This document shows, piece after piece, positions 1 to 7,892 of a DNA stretch of 14,888 nucleotides (positions within the stretch are counted from its first letter, which is position 1; every line of letters begins with the position of its first letter). Both the position numbers and the translations under genes were made by a program. This DNA is from Glomus cerebriforme (lineage: Eukaryota; Glomeromycota; Glomeromycetes; Glomerales; Glomeraceae), in NCBI GenBank assembly GCA_003550305.1, contig QKYT01000550.1, forward strand, positions 66,020 through 80,907, read 5' to 3'. The notes under the pieces were generated by a model. The model was given only the letters and a program-made list of their open reading frames with translations, had not been told where the DNA came from and did not search any database.

Positions 1-532
1 AAAAATTAGTTTCCATTTGAAGTATTGATTAAAATTATGCATTAAAAATTTAAAATATTACCTCATTTAAAAATTCCAATGTTATATCTTTTGAGTTATT
101 TAAACTTTTTAATGCAACATCTGCATCACCATATTTATACCATTGATTATTTTTATAATCCCAATACATTATAAATCCGTCCTTCCAATTTGCTTTATAT
201 ATTTTTCCAAAACCTCCCTTCGTAATATATTCAATATTTTCAAAATTATCATACTCAATCCATTCTAATTTTTCATATTTATTTTTTGCATTAAGCTGAG
301 ATTCTTGTATTAATTTATCAACATTAGAATTTCCACTGGTCCAGTTTTTGAAATTTTGTTGAAAATGTTTAGCGTTACAAGATTGACACCACAGAATACC
401 TGTGTTAGGTTGTTTACATTCTTCACATAAACCATAATCTCTATAACGTTCTTTTAATTCTTCATTTAATATTAGTTTATCAATTAACAAATTTTGTTCT
501 TCTACATCGTCACTGAGATATTTTTGCTCCAT
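1..532 (-). CDS. Protein kinase, first exon (partial, runs off the window)
   Basis: The 5' exon of a Rhizophagus-type protein kinase covers 532 down to 62 (157 codons). The donor GAG|GTAATA begins at 61, and the rest of intron 1 and the gene lie beyond position 1. Visible parts are a Cys-x2-Cys (C36, C39) and Cys-x2-Cys (C49, C52) pair that could bind zinc, a linker, and the start of the kinase N-lobe. The N-lobe has a glycine loop (KGGFGKIYK, about residues 105-113) and the ATP-anchoring lysine in VALKSL (K142). The start ATG at 532 matches the start of the paralogue at 8020. Compared with that paralogue it lacks 13 codons in frame after DDV and four residues between the Cys pairs. The frame is open and free of ambiguous bases, so it may be functional. 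The kinase family is clear; the substrate is unknown. Confidence 0.8.
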
Positions 533-655
533 AACGTTACAAAGTTAGGATATTTGACAGGAAAGTTAGGTAATACAATGATTCTAAAATTTTTTTAATG
601 ATATTTAAGTGCAAATATTTAAAATTAAAATGTGAACTGAAAAAAAAAAAATTTT
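1..655 (-). repeat. Arm A of a long inverted duplication (pairs with 7893-8602)
   Basis: The reverse complement of this stretch matches 7893-8602 almost throughout. The match covers about 115 nt upstream of the ATG, the whole first exon, and intron 1 as far as the window edge (position 1 corresponds to about 8602). Similarity stops near the A-rich tract at 641-652. The match includes noncoding DNA, so this is a segmental copy of gene plus proximal promoter, not a retrocopy or chance domain similarity. Confidence 0.9.
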
Positions 656-1459
656 CATTTAATTCTGTGCACCTTTGTAACTTAAAAAAAGATTGACATG
701 GGCGTTAACATTGTAACAGTAATAATTCTCACATGTTTAAAATTAAAATCGTATCGGCTTAACATTATCTGAAAAAGGAAAGATCTTGATAAATTTTATT
801 TATTTACATACTGTATATTAAACCAGTTACATCATTAACATTTTTAATTTTTCAAATTTGAACGCTCATAAAAATTATAAATTTTTAAAATGATTTATCA
901 ATTTCTTTGATTCATTGCAGAGTTAATATGAATGTAGTTTAATGAAGATTATTTTATCTAAACTTATTGATTTTTAAATTAGAAAAATTACTTAATTACA
1001 AAAATAACTAGATTTAATTATAATTTGCAGAACTTCATCATTGGATTGCACTGTTCTGTCTCACAAAACTTCCGCAAGCATTTTTTAATTAATTTTTTAA
1101 AAAATGGCAAAACGCGCTGCTACTGACATTTATAAACAAGATCTTTTCAAGACGTTGAAAGAACTTATTTAGTTATTATAATAAATCCCACACAATCCTA
1201 ATGATCGTGTAATAATTCTTTTTAAAATGTCAAATATAAGCTTAAAATCTATACAAAAAAATTTAAAATAATCAATTTAATTAAATCTTGATCTTATAGA
1301 GAGCTATCTCCACCAAATATTTGAAACTAAACTAGCTATTTGTACGGTACCGTTTGGTTGAAAAGTGTTTTTTGATTTTTGATTTTCGGAATCTTAGAAT
1401 CTTCAGGCTTATTATGAGTACTTAATGGTGTTGCTTTACCTTTTTTTGATTTTTAATTT
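656..1459. other. AT-rich intergenic stretch, no supported gene
   Basis: This stretch is AT-rich with homopolymer runs. The only coding-like signal is a 22-codon ORF at 1104-1172, listed separately. Out-of-frame text after its stop (about 1185-1270) also reads open for a while, so a decayed exon is possible. I see no other structure. Confidence 0.5.
1104..1172 (+). other. Short ORF, possible remnant of a decayed gene
   Basis: An ATG opens 22 codons beginning MAKRAATDIYKQDLFKTLKE and ending at TAG. The composition (charged, helix-like) is richer than the AT-driven peptides around it. A second short open stretch follows in another frame, starting near 1190 with NPNDRVIILFKMS. Together they suggest a broken N-terminal exon of an unidentified protein. 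I recognise no family, and a chance ORF cannot be excluded. Confidence 0.22.
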
Positions 1460-1681
1460 GACTTTCGAAGTCTTAACTGAACAAAATTTGGTTAAGATCT
1501 TCGAAAATTTTTTTAAATTAAACGTTTCTTTTTTTTCTTTTCTCACAGCCCACTTATTCTATTATTCCCAATCTACTAATAATTCTAAACAAAAATTTCC
1601 TAGGAAATTTTATATTCCACTGCAATGAGACACCACACGGAAACTTTTGTAGGTTCCGGCTGTAAAATCTACATTTCGAAG
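1460..1681 (+). repeat. Degenerate leading copies of the intron-like repeat
   Basis: Fragments of the array's motifs occur here: TTCGAA boxes at about 1463-1505, AAACGTTTC followed by a long T/C tract ending in CACAG (about 1518-1549), and ACTTTTGTAG|GTTCCGG near 1640-1655. The last part supplies an exon-like segment (ending CATTTCGAAG at 1681) directly before the first clean unit. I read this as a diverged left edge of the array. A 67-codon ORF over it (from 1425) is probably a by-product. Confidence 0.4.
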
Positions 1682-2565
1682 GTAAGTAAATACCATTGAA
1701 AAAAAAAAAAAAAATTTTTTCAATGGTATTTATTTTTTTTAAGCGAAACGTTAACTAACGTTTGCTTTTTTTTTTATTTTTAGGTTTCGAAAGGTTTCGA
1801 AGTTCTCTAGACGTAAATTCGGAGGTAAATAACTTCGAAATTTTTAGTTTTTTTTTTTGTTTTTTTTTTAAGACGAAACGTTTTACTAACGTTTCGTTTT
1901 TTTTCTTTTGTATGTTTCGGAGTGGCTAGACGGATTTTGAAGGGGATTTCGAAGGAGGATTTCGAAGGTAAATTTAACTTCGAAATTCGTTTTTTTTTTT
2001 GTTTTATTTTAAACGAAACGTTTAATAATGTTCGTTTTTTTTCTTTTGTAGGTTTCGGAGGTGGGGTAAACGAATTTCGAAGGTAATACTTCGAAATTTT
2101 CGGTTTNTTTTTGTTTATTTTAAACGAAACGTTAATTAACGTTTTGATTTTCTTTTGTAGGTCTACGGCTTCCTGGACAATTCTTGGACGCCATTTCAAA
2201 GGTAATACTTCGAAATGGACTCTTTTTTCTTATTATTTAGACGAACGTTTGTAAAACGTTCGTCTTTTTTTCTTTTGTAGGTCTTGGAGACTACCTGGAC
2301 GTCATTTCGAAGGTATCACTTCGAAATTCGTTTTTTTTTATTTGATTTTAAACGAAACACTAACGTTTCGTTCTTTTTTATTTTGTAGTCTTCGGAGGTG
2401 GGAAACGATTTCGAAGTATTACTTCGAAATTTTCGTTTTTTTTTTTTTTTTTTTTAACGAAACGTTTACTAACGTTTCGTTCTTTTTTATTTTGTCTTTG
2501 GAGGTGGGAAATGATTTCGAAGTATTACTTCGAAATTTTCATTTTTTTTTTGTTTTTTTTTTAAG
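1682..2565 (+). repeat. Tandem array of about seven exon-plus-intron-like units
   Basis: Intron-like parts lie at 1682-1783, 1825-1913, 1968-2051, 2083-2160, 2202-2280, 2313-2388 and 2416 to about 2495, with a truncated eighth from 2522. Each starts GTAAGT, GTAA or GTAT and contains TTCGAA on the donor side, a T-run, a branch-like sequence (often ACTAACG) and a T/C tract. Most end in TTTTGTAG or TTTTTAG. Exon-like parts between them are 27-54 nt and usually end TTTCGAAG. Two hairpins recur: arms ATTTCGAAG / CTTCGAAAT across the donor, and AACGAAACGTT / AACGTTTCGTT around the branch site. Acceptors are damaged in unit 2 (TAT) and unit 7 (3-nt loss). The units match the local true introns in size. 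The array could be a satellite made from a duplicated exon-intron, or an introner-like element. Long ORFs on either strand are T/A-run artefacts. Confidence 0.8.
1688..1731. repeat. 17-bp perfect hairpin inside the first intron-like unit
   Basis: The arms at 1688-1704 (AAATACCATTGAAAAAA) and 1715-1731 are exact reverse complements around a 10-nt A loop. No other unit has it, and it accounts for much of the extra length of the first intron-like segment (102 nt against 76-89). It is probably a small palindromic insertion or hairpin expansion. Confidence 0.8.
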
Positions 2566-2884
2566 ATCCGATCCGCGTAAGAACGGCAGTAAATTACTAT
2601 GTAAATTCGGGGCGAGGTTACTATAAAAATCGCAAAATTGCTAAAATGTTGTAAATCAAAAAAATCGCAAATGATCATGTTGTGCCACCAAATTTTACAT
2701 GATGAAGTATTGAATAATAAAAAAAGACAATTTTATTTATTCGTTCGAAATTTTACTTTGAGCAACGCCAGATTTGCGAGGGACATATATACAGTATGTA
2801 AGCGGGAATTTCGAGTTATACACTATTATTATTTATTACTATTTGACAAATAAAAACAAATAGAACTATATTTTTATGCATTTT
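2566..2884. other. Spacer between the intron-like array and the kinase pseudogene
   Basis: The array stops abruptly at TTTTAAG|ATCCGATCC. The spacer is less AT-rich at first, and holds an open but unrecognised frame (2638-2853) with no domain. TATACAGTATG at 2789-2799 resembles the TACAGTA-type end of a Tc1/mariner relic. I find no gene that I can support. Confidence 0.4.
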
Positions 2885-3517
2885 TATGGTTTATATTGCC
2901 CCAGAAGTTTTGAATAAAGAACCATATCTGATATTTATAGTGTAGGTGTAATCATGGCCGAATTATCATCTGGAAACCCACCTTTTTATGATAGATGACA
3001 TAATTATAGTTTAGCATTAGATTTATATAATGGACTTAGGCCAGAATTTGGAAAGGGAACTCCTGAAATTTATAAGAAATTAGCTCATAAATGTATGAAT
3101 GCTAATCCAATCCAAAGACCAACAGCCAGTGAATTATTTGATATATTTGATTTTTGGTATGATTCTATTCATTATGAAATTATGAGAAATTTGGATATAA
3201 AGGAAAAGAAATTAAGTCTATGTTTGATGAAGCTAAAGAGATACCAAATATTTCAACTTCATATGAAAAAGATCCTGATGCTATATATACAAGTAGAATA
3301 TTTACATTTTAAAAATTTATCAAAACCAATCAATTCATTTATTATTACTTCATTATATCTTAGTGATGAAGAAAATAATGAAGGTATTGTGTTTAAATTT
3401 ATAGCGCTGTTGTGTAATTAATTCAATAATCATTAATTTTATTTATTTTTTATTGCTTTAATAGATTGTCAAGATTTTCAATTAGTTGATTTAGAGGTTT
3501 CTAGAACATTACAATGA
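2885..3517 (+). pseudogene. 5'-truncated, frameshifted protein kinase (C-lobe and tail)
   Basis: The similarity begins abruptly at the APE motif (VYIAPEVLNKEPY, about 2891-2929). After a frameshift it continues as DIYSVGVIMAELSSGNPPFY, then an in-frame TGA (2996-2998), then LDLYNGLRPEFGKGTPEIYK and NANPIQRPTASELF (kinase subdomains IX-XI). A second shift near 3180-3190 moves the tail (KEIPNIS, DPDAIYTSRIF) into another frame. An extra T near 3310 restores the first frame for KNLSKPINS. An intron at 3384-3464 leads to the last exon (DCQDFQLVDLEVS) and a TGA at 3515-3517. There is no N-lobe, glycine loop or catalytic loop. Its motifs differ from those of the kinase at 8020, so it comes from a different subfamily. 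It is non-functional as a kinase. Confidence 0.85.
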
Positions 3518-3520
3518 AGT

Positions 3521-3791
3521 GGGTGCCGTCCAAAATCCCAAAACTCAAAATCCTGACAGGGCAAAATCCCGAAACTCGCACGTGAAATCCCGAAATTGGC
3601 CCGCATTAAGCTTTAATGCCGCCCAGAATGGGATTTTTTTCAGAAGTTTAATAAATAACGAATTATAATTCCGGGCAGCATTATGACTTAATGCGGGCCA
3701 ATTTTTTTGGGATTTCGTACCTGTCGGGATTTTGAACCTGTCGGGATTTTGGATTTTGGGATTTTGAGTTTCGGGATTTTGTACCTTACCC
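3521..3791. mobile_element. Palindromic repeat element with CGGGATTTTG boxes (MITE-like)
   Basis: The two halves are inverted copies. AAAATCCC-AAACTCAAAATCC near the left end (3531-3552) matches the complement of the right end (about 3755-3782). ATTGGCCCGCATTAAG (3595-3610) mirrors CTTAATGCGGGCCAAT (about 3692-3707), and TAATG-GCCC-GAAT mirrors ATTC-GGGC-CATTA closer to the centre. The right half carries tandem TGTCGGGATTTTG boxes. GC content is well above the flanks. A 93-codon minus-strand ORF over it is repeat translation. It starts four bases after the kinase pseudogene stop. I see no target-site duplication. Confidence 0.75.
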
Positions 3792-3800
3792 TTACTACTA

Positions 3801-4083
3801 TGTCTTAGTGGCTTGGATAAGACCACGAAATCTAAGCCATACTAGTATGATATGTAACAAAAGCTTAGTGTGAAAAGTAACGAATTAATAAATTATATAT
3901 TATTTATTAAGGTCTATTGAATTTTTTGTTGCTAACACTTTATTGCGAAAAAAAATAATAATTAAATCAGCATAAATTAATTCTTTATTTGTGACTACTT
4001 TGCAAAAGCTATAAATTTCGAAGTATGCAATTAATTATTCGCTAATAGTAAGCGATATTATTAAAATTTTTAACACTAAGACA
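3801..4083. mobile_element. Possible TA-flanked MITE (10-bp terminal inverted repeats)
   Basis: TGTCTTAGTG at 3801-3810 is the exact complement of CACTAAGACA at 4074-4083. Both are bordered by TA (3799-3800 and 4084-4085), as Tc1/mariner-type insertions leave. The 283-bp interior is AT-rich and codes for nothing. The repeats are short, so chance is not excluded. It sits ten bases after the palindromic element. Confidence 0.42.
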
Positions 4084-4085
4084 TA

Positions 4086-5439
4086 TCAACTATCATGAAT
4101 TTCTTATTACACCAATTTATTTGTGAAACGTATTATATTAACCTTGGTCTAAATTCTATTTTTTATTACCCATTTTCACGCCAACCCACTAAAAATTAAA
4201 AAAACTCTCCCGATCGCAAGGAACAAAAAAAGCAGTTGGGAAGAAAACCTGATTATTAAAAATAACCATTTTTTTGAAAAGAAAGTTTTATTACATTTTA
4301 AATTGATTACTTATTTCTTGCAAAGGAAGAATCCTATTTATATCAAAATCTGAAAATTTTTGAAATTATGGGATATCACGCTATATCGATAAGCTGACTA
4401 ACTGTAACTTAGTCAATATTACTTTTAAAAATAAAATTTATTGAAATACAAATATTATAAAAGAAATGCATAGTCTATTTTTATTTTTTTTTGCTTATCT
4501 TCAATATATTAAAAATTATTGAGAAGGGAAGATATCAGTTTTTAACTGATAATTTATATTAACATACTGTACGTATAAATTATTTGCTTGAATTTATAAG
4601 CTTGCTTCGGGGAATTTAAAATTATTTTTGAAATTATAAAAGGAATTATAAAAAGTTGAGAATTTGATTAATTCGTTTAATAAACATTTTTAAATATTTT
4701 TAAATCTAATCAAACCATCTATCTAATTTGGTGATTTGAAGTCTAGGGAGTTAAAATAATTGATGATCAAGTTGATGGAGTTGATGTTACTGACCTCATT
4801 GGTTAATCTCAAGCCGGGCTATTAACAATACTAAAGCTGAAAATTTCAAAAAGAATTTATATTTCTGCTTTATGATTTTAATTTCATTGTACCACACACT
4901 TCTCACTATTAAATCTATCTTACTAAGCTTGTGTATCAAAATGAAACGTGGGGCGCAACAACTGCAGAAGCTATGCCATTTCCCAATTTATTTATTGGAA
5001 GAACGTTAATTTTATGCAGTGACCTTTTATTTTATTTTTCAAGATAATAATAAGTCATCGAACCATGAGATTTCAAATTAAAAAAGATATTTTTTTTTTT
5101 GAGAATTAGCAATTATGTTAGGTGAAGAAGATTTTCATGATTTGGCGCGAGTCGTTTCAATATAATTTTAGAATCTTTTATTTAAAATAAATTATTTAAA
5201 ATTTCATTTTGTATTAATCTTTAATTCTTTATTAATTTTATTAATTAAAAAACAAATATGATAAAATAAATGGAGTAGCGAGTTTCAACTTGATCTCGAG
5301 CCCTAACCAATAAAATGAGATGCTCTGTGGTACTATATTTGAGCGATTTGATCATCAAGAGTTGCAAGATGGGAGGAACTTTTAGAGATCATCCTTTATT
5401 TGTTAATGGTATCGCACATAGTAAAGATCGTATGTCAAT
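4086..5439 (+). other. AT-rich stretch with scattered short coding-like remnants
   Basis: There is no intact gene. Four short plus-strand frames have non-random composition: VKIIDDQVDGVDVTDLIG (about 4750-4806), YQNETWGATTAEAMPFPNLF onward (about 4933-5046), LAIMLGEEDFHDLARVVSI (about 5105-5164), and GGTFRDHPLFVNGIAHSKDR (about 5368-5430). They lie in order on one strand and could be exon debris of one or more decayed genes. I recognise no family. A perfect small hairpin (ATCAGTT-TTT-AACTGAT, 4533-4549) is also present. From 4086 to about 4745 I see nothing else. Confidence 0.25.
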
Positions 5440-6350
5440 TCAAAGAATAACAATTACCTTTACAGAAATGTAATCAGATGCAAATCCTAGAGTACATGTT
5501 GTATAAAAAAGGAACTCCTTCGTCATCTATATCGTATATCCCTTTACAACACTTTTTCTTTGTCTATTTACTTATTATTCCTTTGGTGTGTTTGTAATAA
5601 TAATATGGACAAGTTTATTACCGGTAATATTGCATCGGTGGTTTCACCAACAAAGTCTAATATCGTCTTCCTTGGCTGAATTAATTGCACTTCCGGTTGA
5701 TTTTGCTGAATAACATTATGAGTTTGAAATAAGACATATCGAGGAATCCCACCCCATTTATAATACAAGTCCTGAACCTCTTTTTCATTAACTTGGAAAA
5801 GTTCAATATTATCCCTACATAAATTGATCAAACCGGCATGTACCATATATCTATACCAAATAAATCAAACATTTGATAATATTCCTTCTGAAAAATTGTT
5901 TTTGCGCAAAATTCCATTAGCTCCAAACGTAATCTTTTCCTAGGTAATTCTTGAATTGGTAAATATTATCTACAGTACCAAATAAAACCTTTACCGATTC
6001 TATCTGTGATGTTGTTGTTATATGACCGCTTCATCTCTTTGTGTAATTAGATATACAGTAGTAAATAATAACCAAAAAAGGTTTCAAATCTCCGGTTGCA
6101 CGGAATATGCCAATGGGAAGTCTTATAAGGATAATATTGGACAAATGGAGATAGCAGTCGCGGATGAATAAGATGAATATCAGTTTATTATGATTAGGAA
6201 ATGTCCTTGGATAGAATATTGAACTGATCTAACTGATTTTTTTAATGTTGCATCCTTAAAAGCATTCCAAACCTTTTTGAAAGATTCATTATCATAATAT
6301 TCATTTTCGACATCATTATCAATTCTTTATTTCTTCTTCATTTGTTAGGA
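5440..6350 (-). pseudogene. Crinkler/RHS-type P-loop NTPase, multiply frameshifted
   Basis: Reading down the minus strand, pieces of one domain appear in order but in different frames: ESFKKVWNAFKDATLKKSV (near 6290), LFIRDCYLHLSNIIL, a damaged P-loop zone followed by FFGYYLL and LITQRDEAVI, VKVLFGTVDNIYQFKN, LPRKRLRLELMEFCAKTIFQ, WYMPV, NEKEVQDLYYKWGGIPRYVL, NKLVHII and LGFASDYIS. MPV(W), WGGIPRYVL, the (S)HKLVHI region and FASDY are hallmarks of the Crinkler/retrotransposon-hotspot ATPase family, which is numerous in Rhizophagus. The Trp codon after MPV is a TGA (5828-5830), a frameshift follows immediately, and no Walker A GxxGxGK[ST] remains. At least five disruptions are visible. The C-terminal effector-type domain is not recognisable. 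Confidence 0.72.
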
Positions 6351-6365
6351 AAAAAAAGTATATAA

Positions 6366-6521
6366 TTAAATATTCGGTATTATTTTTAGCAAATATGATA
6401 GGGATGAAAAAATAAAGACACATTTATTATTATAATTAGGCGGCAAAGTTTTTTCAGCTACACAAGCAAGTTTCTCATTATAATTATCATTTGAGACTAT
6501 ATTAAGAACATCAAATAAAGT
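6366..6521 (-). other. 51-codon coding-like fragment, unknown
   Basis: This is an open minus-strand stretch between stops, containing FDVLNIVSNDNYNEKLACVA and EKTLPPNYNN. Its composition looks like real protein, rich in Asn as is usual in this genome. It lies just upstream, on the same strand, of the broken NTPase and could be an N-terminal remnant of it or of another gene. I recognise no family, and there is no start codon that I can defend. Confidence 0.25.
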
Positions 6522-7190
6522 CTATTTCTATTTTAGTCAAGTTATTAGTGAAAAATATGCGTTAAATACAGTAAGTCCGTCCTCCCTTCTGGAGGAAATT
6601 CTTTTCACCGAATTTCTGCTGACCGAGATGATTAAATTTCTTGACAAATAACAATACTTTTTGACTTTCTGAATTTCAACAGCCATTTATATTTATGATT
6701 GATTCAAATTTTTAAGCATCATTAGATTGCAAAAATCATTTTTTCTTAAAAGAATATTCGCATAATTTTTTTTAATACTCAGATTGAGAATTTTTGAATT
6801 TAATTGATGACAAATCAATCCATACGAACTATATTTTAAATAAATTGATAATTTAAAAAGTTATAAGAATTTCAATGAACCATTAAAAACAACATTTATT
6901 TAAATTGACCAATTTTTCCCATCATATGACCTCTTTTTTTTTTTTAATTTGAGAATTTTTGTATCTTTTTAATCATATTAATTATTTTTTTTTAGAACAT
7001 TCGAATTTTTACTAATTTTTTATATTTCCTTTTTTTTTGTTATCATCCCTGTAAAAGATTTATTAATAATCAATGATTCTGTTAAGAAAAAAATGGAAAT
7101 TTCACTGAATAAATTTAATATATAAAATATTAATAAAAATGGAAAAAAATGTCGAGGCAAAATTTAGAAAATTTATGTACGTGAAGCTAA
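6522..7190. other. AT-rich stretch with a possible transposon end
   Basis: TACAGTAAGTCCGTCCTCCC at 6567-6586, followed by GGAGGAAATTCTTTTCACCG and a less AT-rich stretch to about 6630, resembles a TACAGTA-type terminal repeat. No matching opposite end is visible. From about 6650 to 7190 there is only AT-rich, homopolymer-rich DNA, in which I see no gene. Confidence 0.3.
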
Positions 7191-7315
7191 CTATTTAAGG
7201 TTAGTCATGTCGGAATTTTAAATATGCTTAATTCTACTATTGAAAAGTTTGAAACTGTTAAATATTTGGTAGAAGTATCGATGACAATGAATTTCGTGAT
7301 GAAGTAGTGAAGTAG
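7191..7315 (+). pseudogene. Short frameshifted coding remnant, unknown
   Basis: An open stretch from 7191 reads VSHVGILNMLNSTIEKFETV and KYLVE. A one-base shift near 7275 then continues coherently as SIDDNEFRDEVVK to a TAG at 7313-7315, while the unshifted frame gives a poorer tail and stops at 7305-7307. The improvement on shifting suggests a decayed exon. I recognise no family. Confidence 0.27.
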
Positions 7316-7892
7316 AACACGAAATTTTCATGCTTTATTCCTCACTATTCCAATATCATTCATTTTAATTAGCCACTCAGCTTTTTCTATCACTTTACAA
7401 AGAATATATTAAGGGACTTTGTTTTGAAATTTTTATTAATTTGCATGCTTAATATATATATATATATTTTTTCTTTGATATCAAATCTTATAGCAAAGTA
7501 AAATCTTTTGCATAGTATATATGATAAATATTCTGCGTAGTGTGTAACTACTTTTTTTTTTTCTTATAAATAAATCAAATATAATAGCCTTTTATCAATA
7601 CTTTAAAAAGCTAATTGCATAAAAATTTTAAAATTTTAAACCTATTTTCCATTTTTTTTTTTTCATTTTTTTACTCAAAATCCATGAATTTTTCTTTTTG
7701 TNTAAATATGGATTTATTTNTTAACTTTAAAAACTCGAGTTACGTAACTTTGCATACTGTTTATACTGTTTGTAATTCCATTTAACTAGTTTAAGTTAAC
7801 GTCCAATGTCAATCCTTTTGATTTGAAAGTTACACTGATTGTTGTCAGGTATACAAAATTTGTCGGAGAAAATTACAAAATTCTCCGATATA
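7316..7892. other. AT-rich intergenic stretch upstream of the kinase gene
   Basis: It holds an (AT)n microsatellite at about 7451-7466, long T runs and two ambiguous bases (7702, 7720). A small hairpin, TCGGAGAA / TTCTCCGA at 7863-7870 and 7881-7888, lies next to the border of the inverted duplication. I see no gene. Confidence 0.5.

Noticed and set aside
1807..2199. 130-codon minus-strand ORF, lysine-rich
   Set aside because: It is the complement of the T-rich intron-like array. The Lys/Phe/Asn-rich peptide repeats with the DNA unit and has no domain.
1682..2565. CRISPR-like array
   Set aside because: Repeats and spacers are not of fixed size, the 'spacers' resemble each other, splice signals explain the pattern, and the genome is fungal.
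2342..2678. ORFs on both strands over the end of the array
   Set aside because: They are poly-Phe or poly-Lys runs from homopolymers, and opposite strands are open at the same place.
3545..3826. 93-codon minus-strand ORF with QNPETQNPKIQNP repeats
   Set aside because: It is a translation of the CGGGATTTTG boxes in the palindromic element, not a protein family that I recognise.
4393..4417. Small hairpin TGACTAA / TTAGTCA as a terminator or regulatory structure
   Set aside because: A 7-bp stem is expected by chance in this much AT-rich sequence, and no gene ends there.
7451..7466. (AT)n microsatellite as an origin or regulatory element
   Set aside because: It is a short simple repeat in AT-rich DNA with no supporting context.
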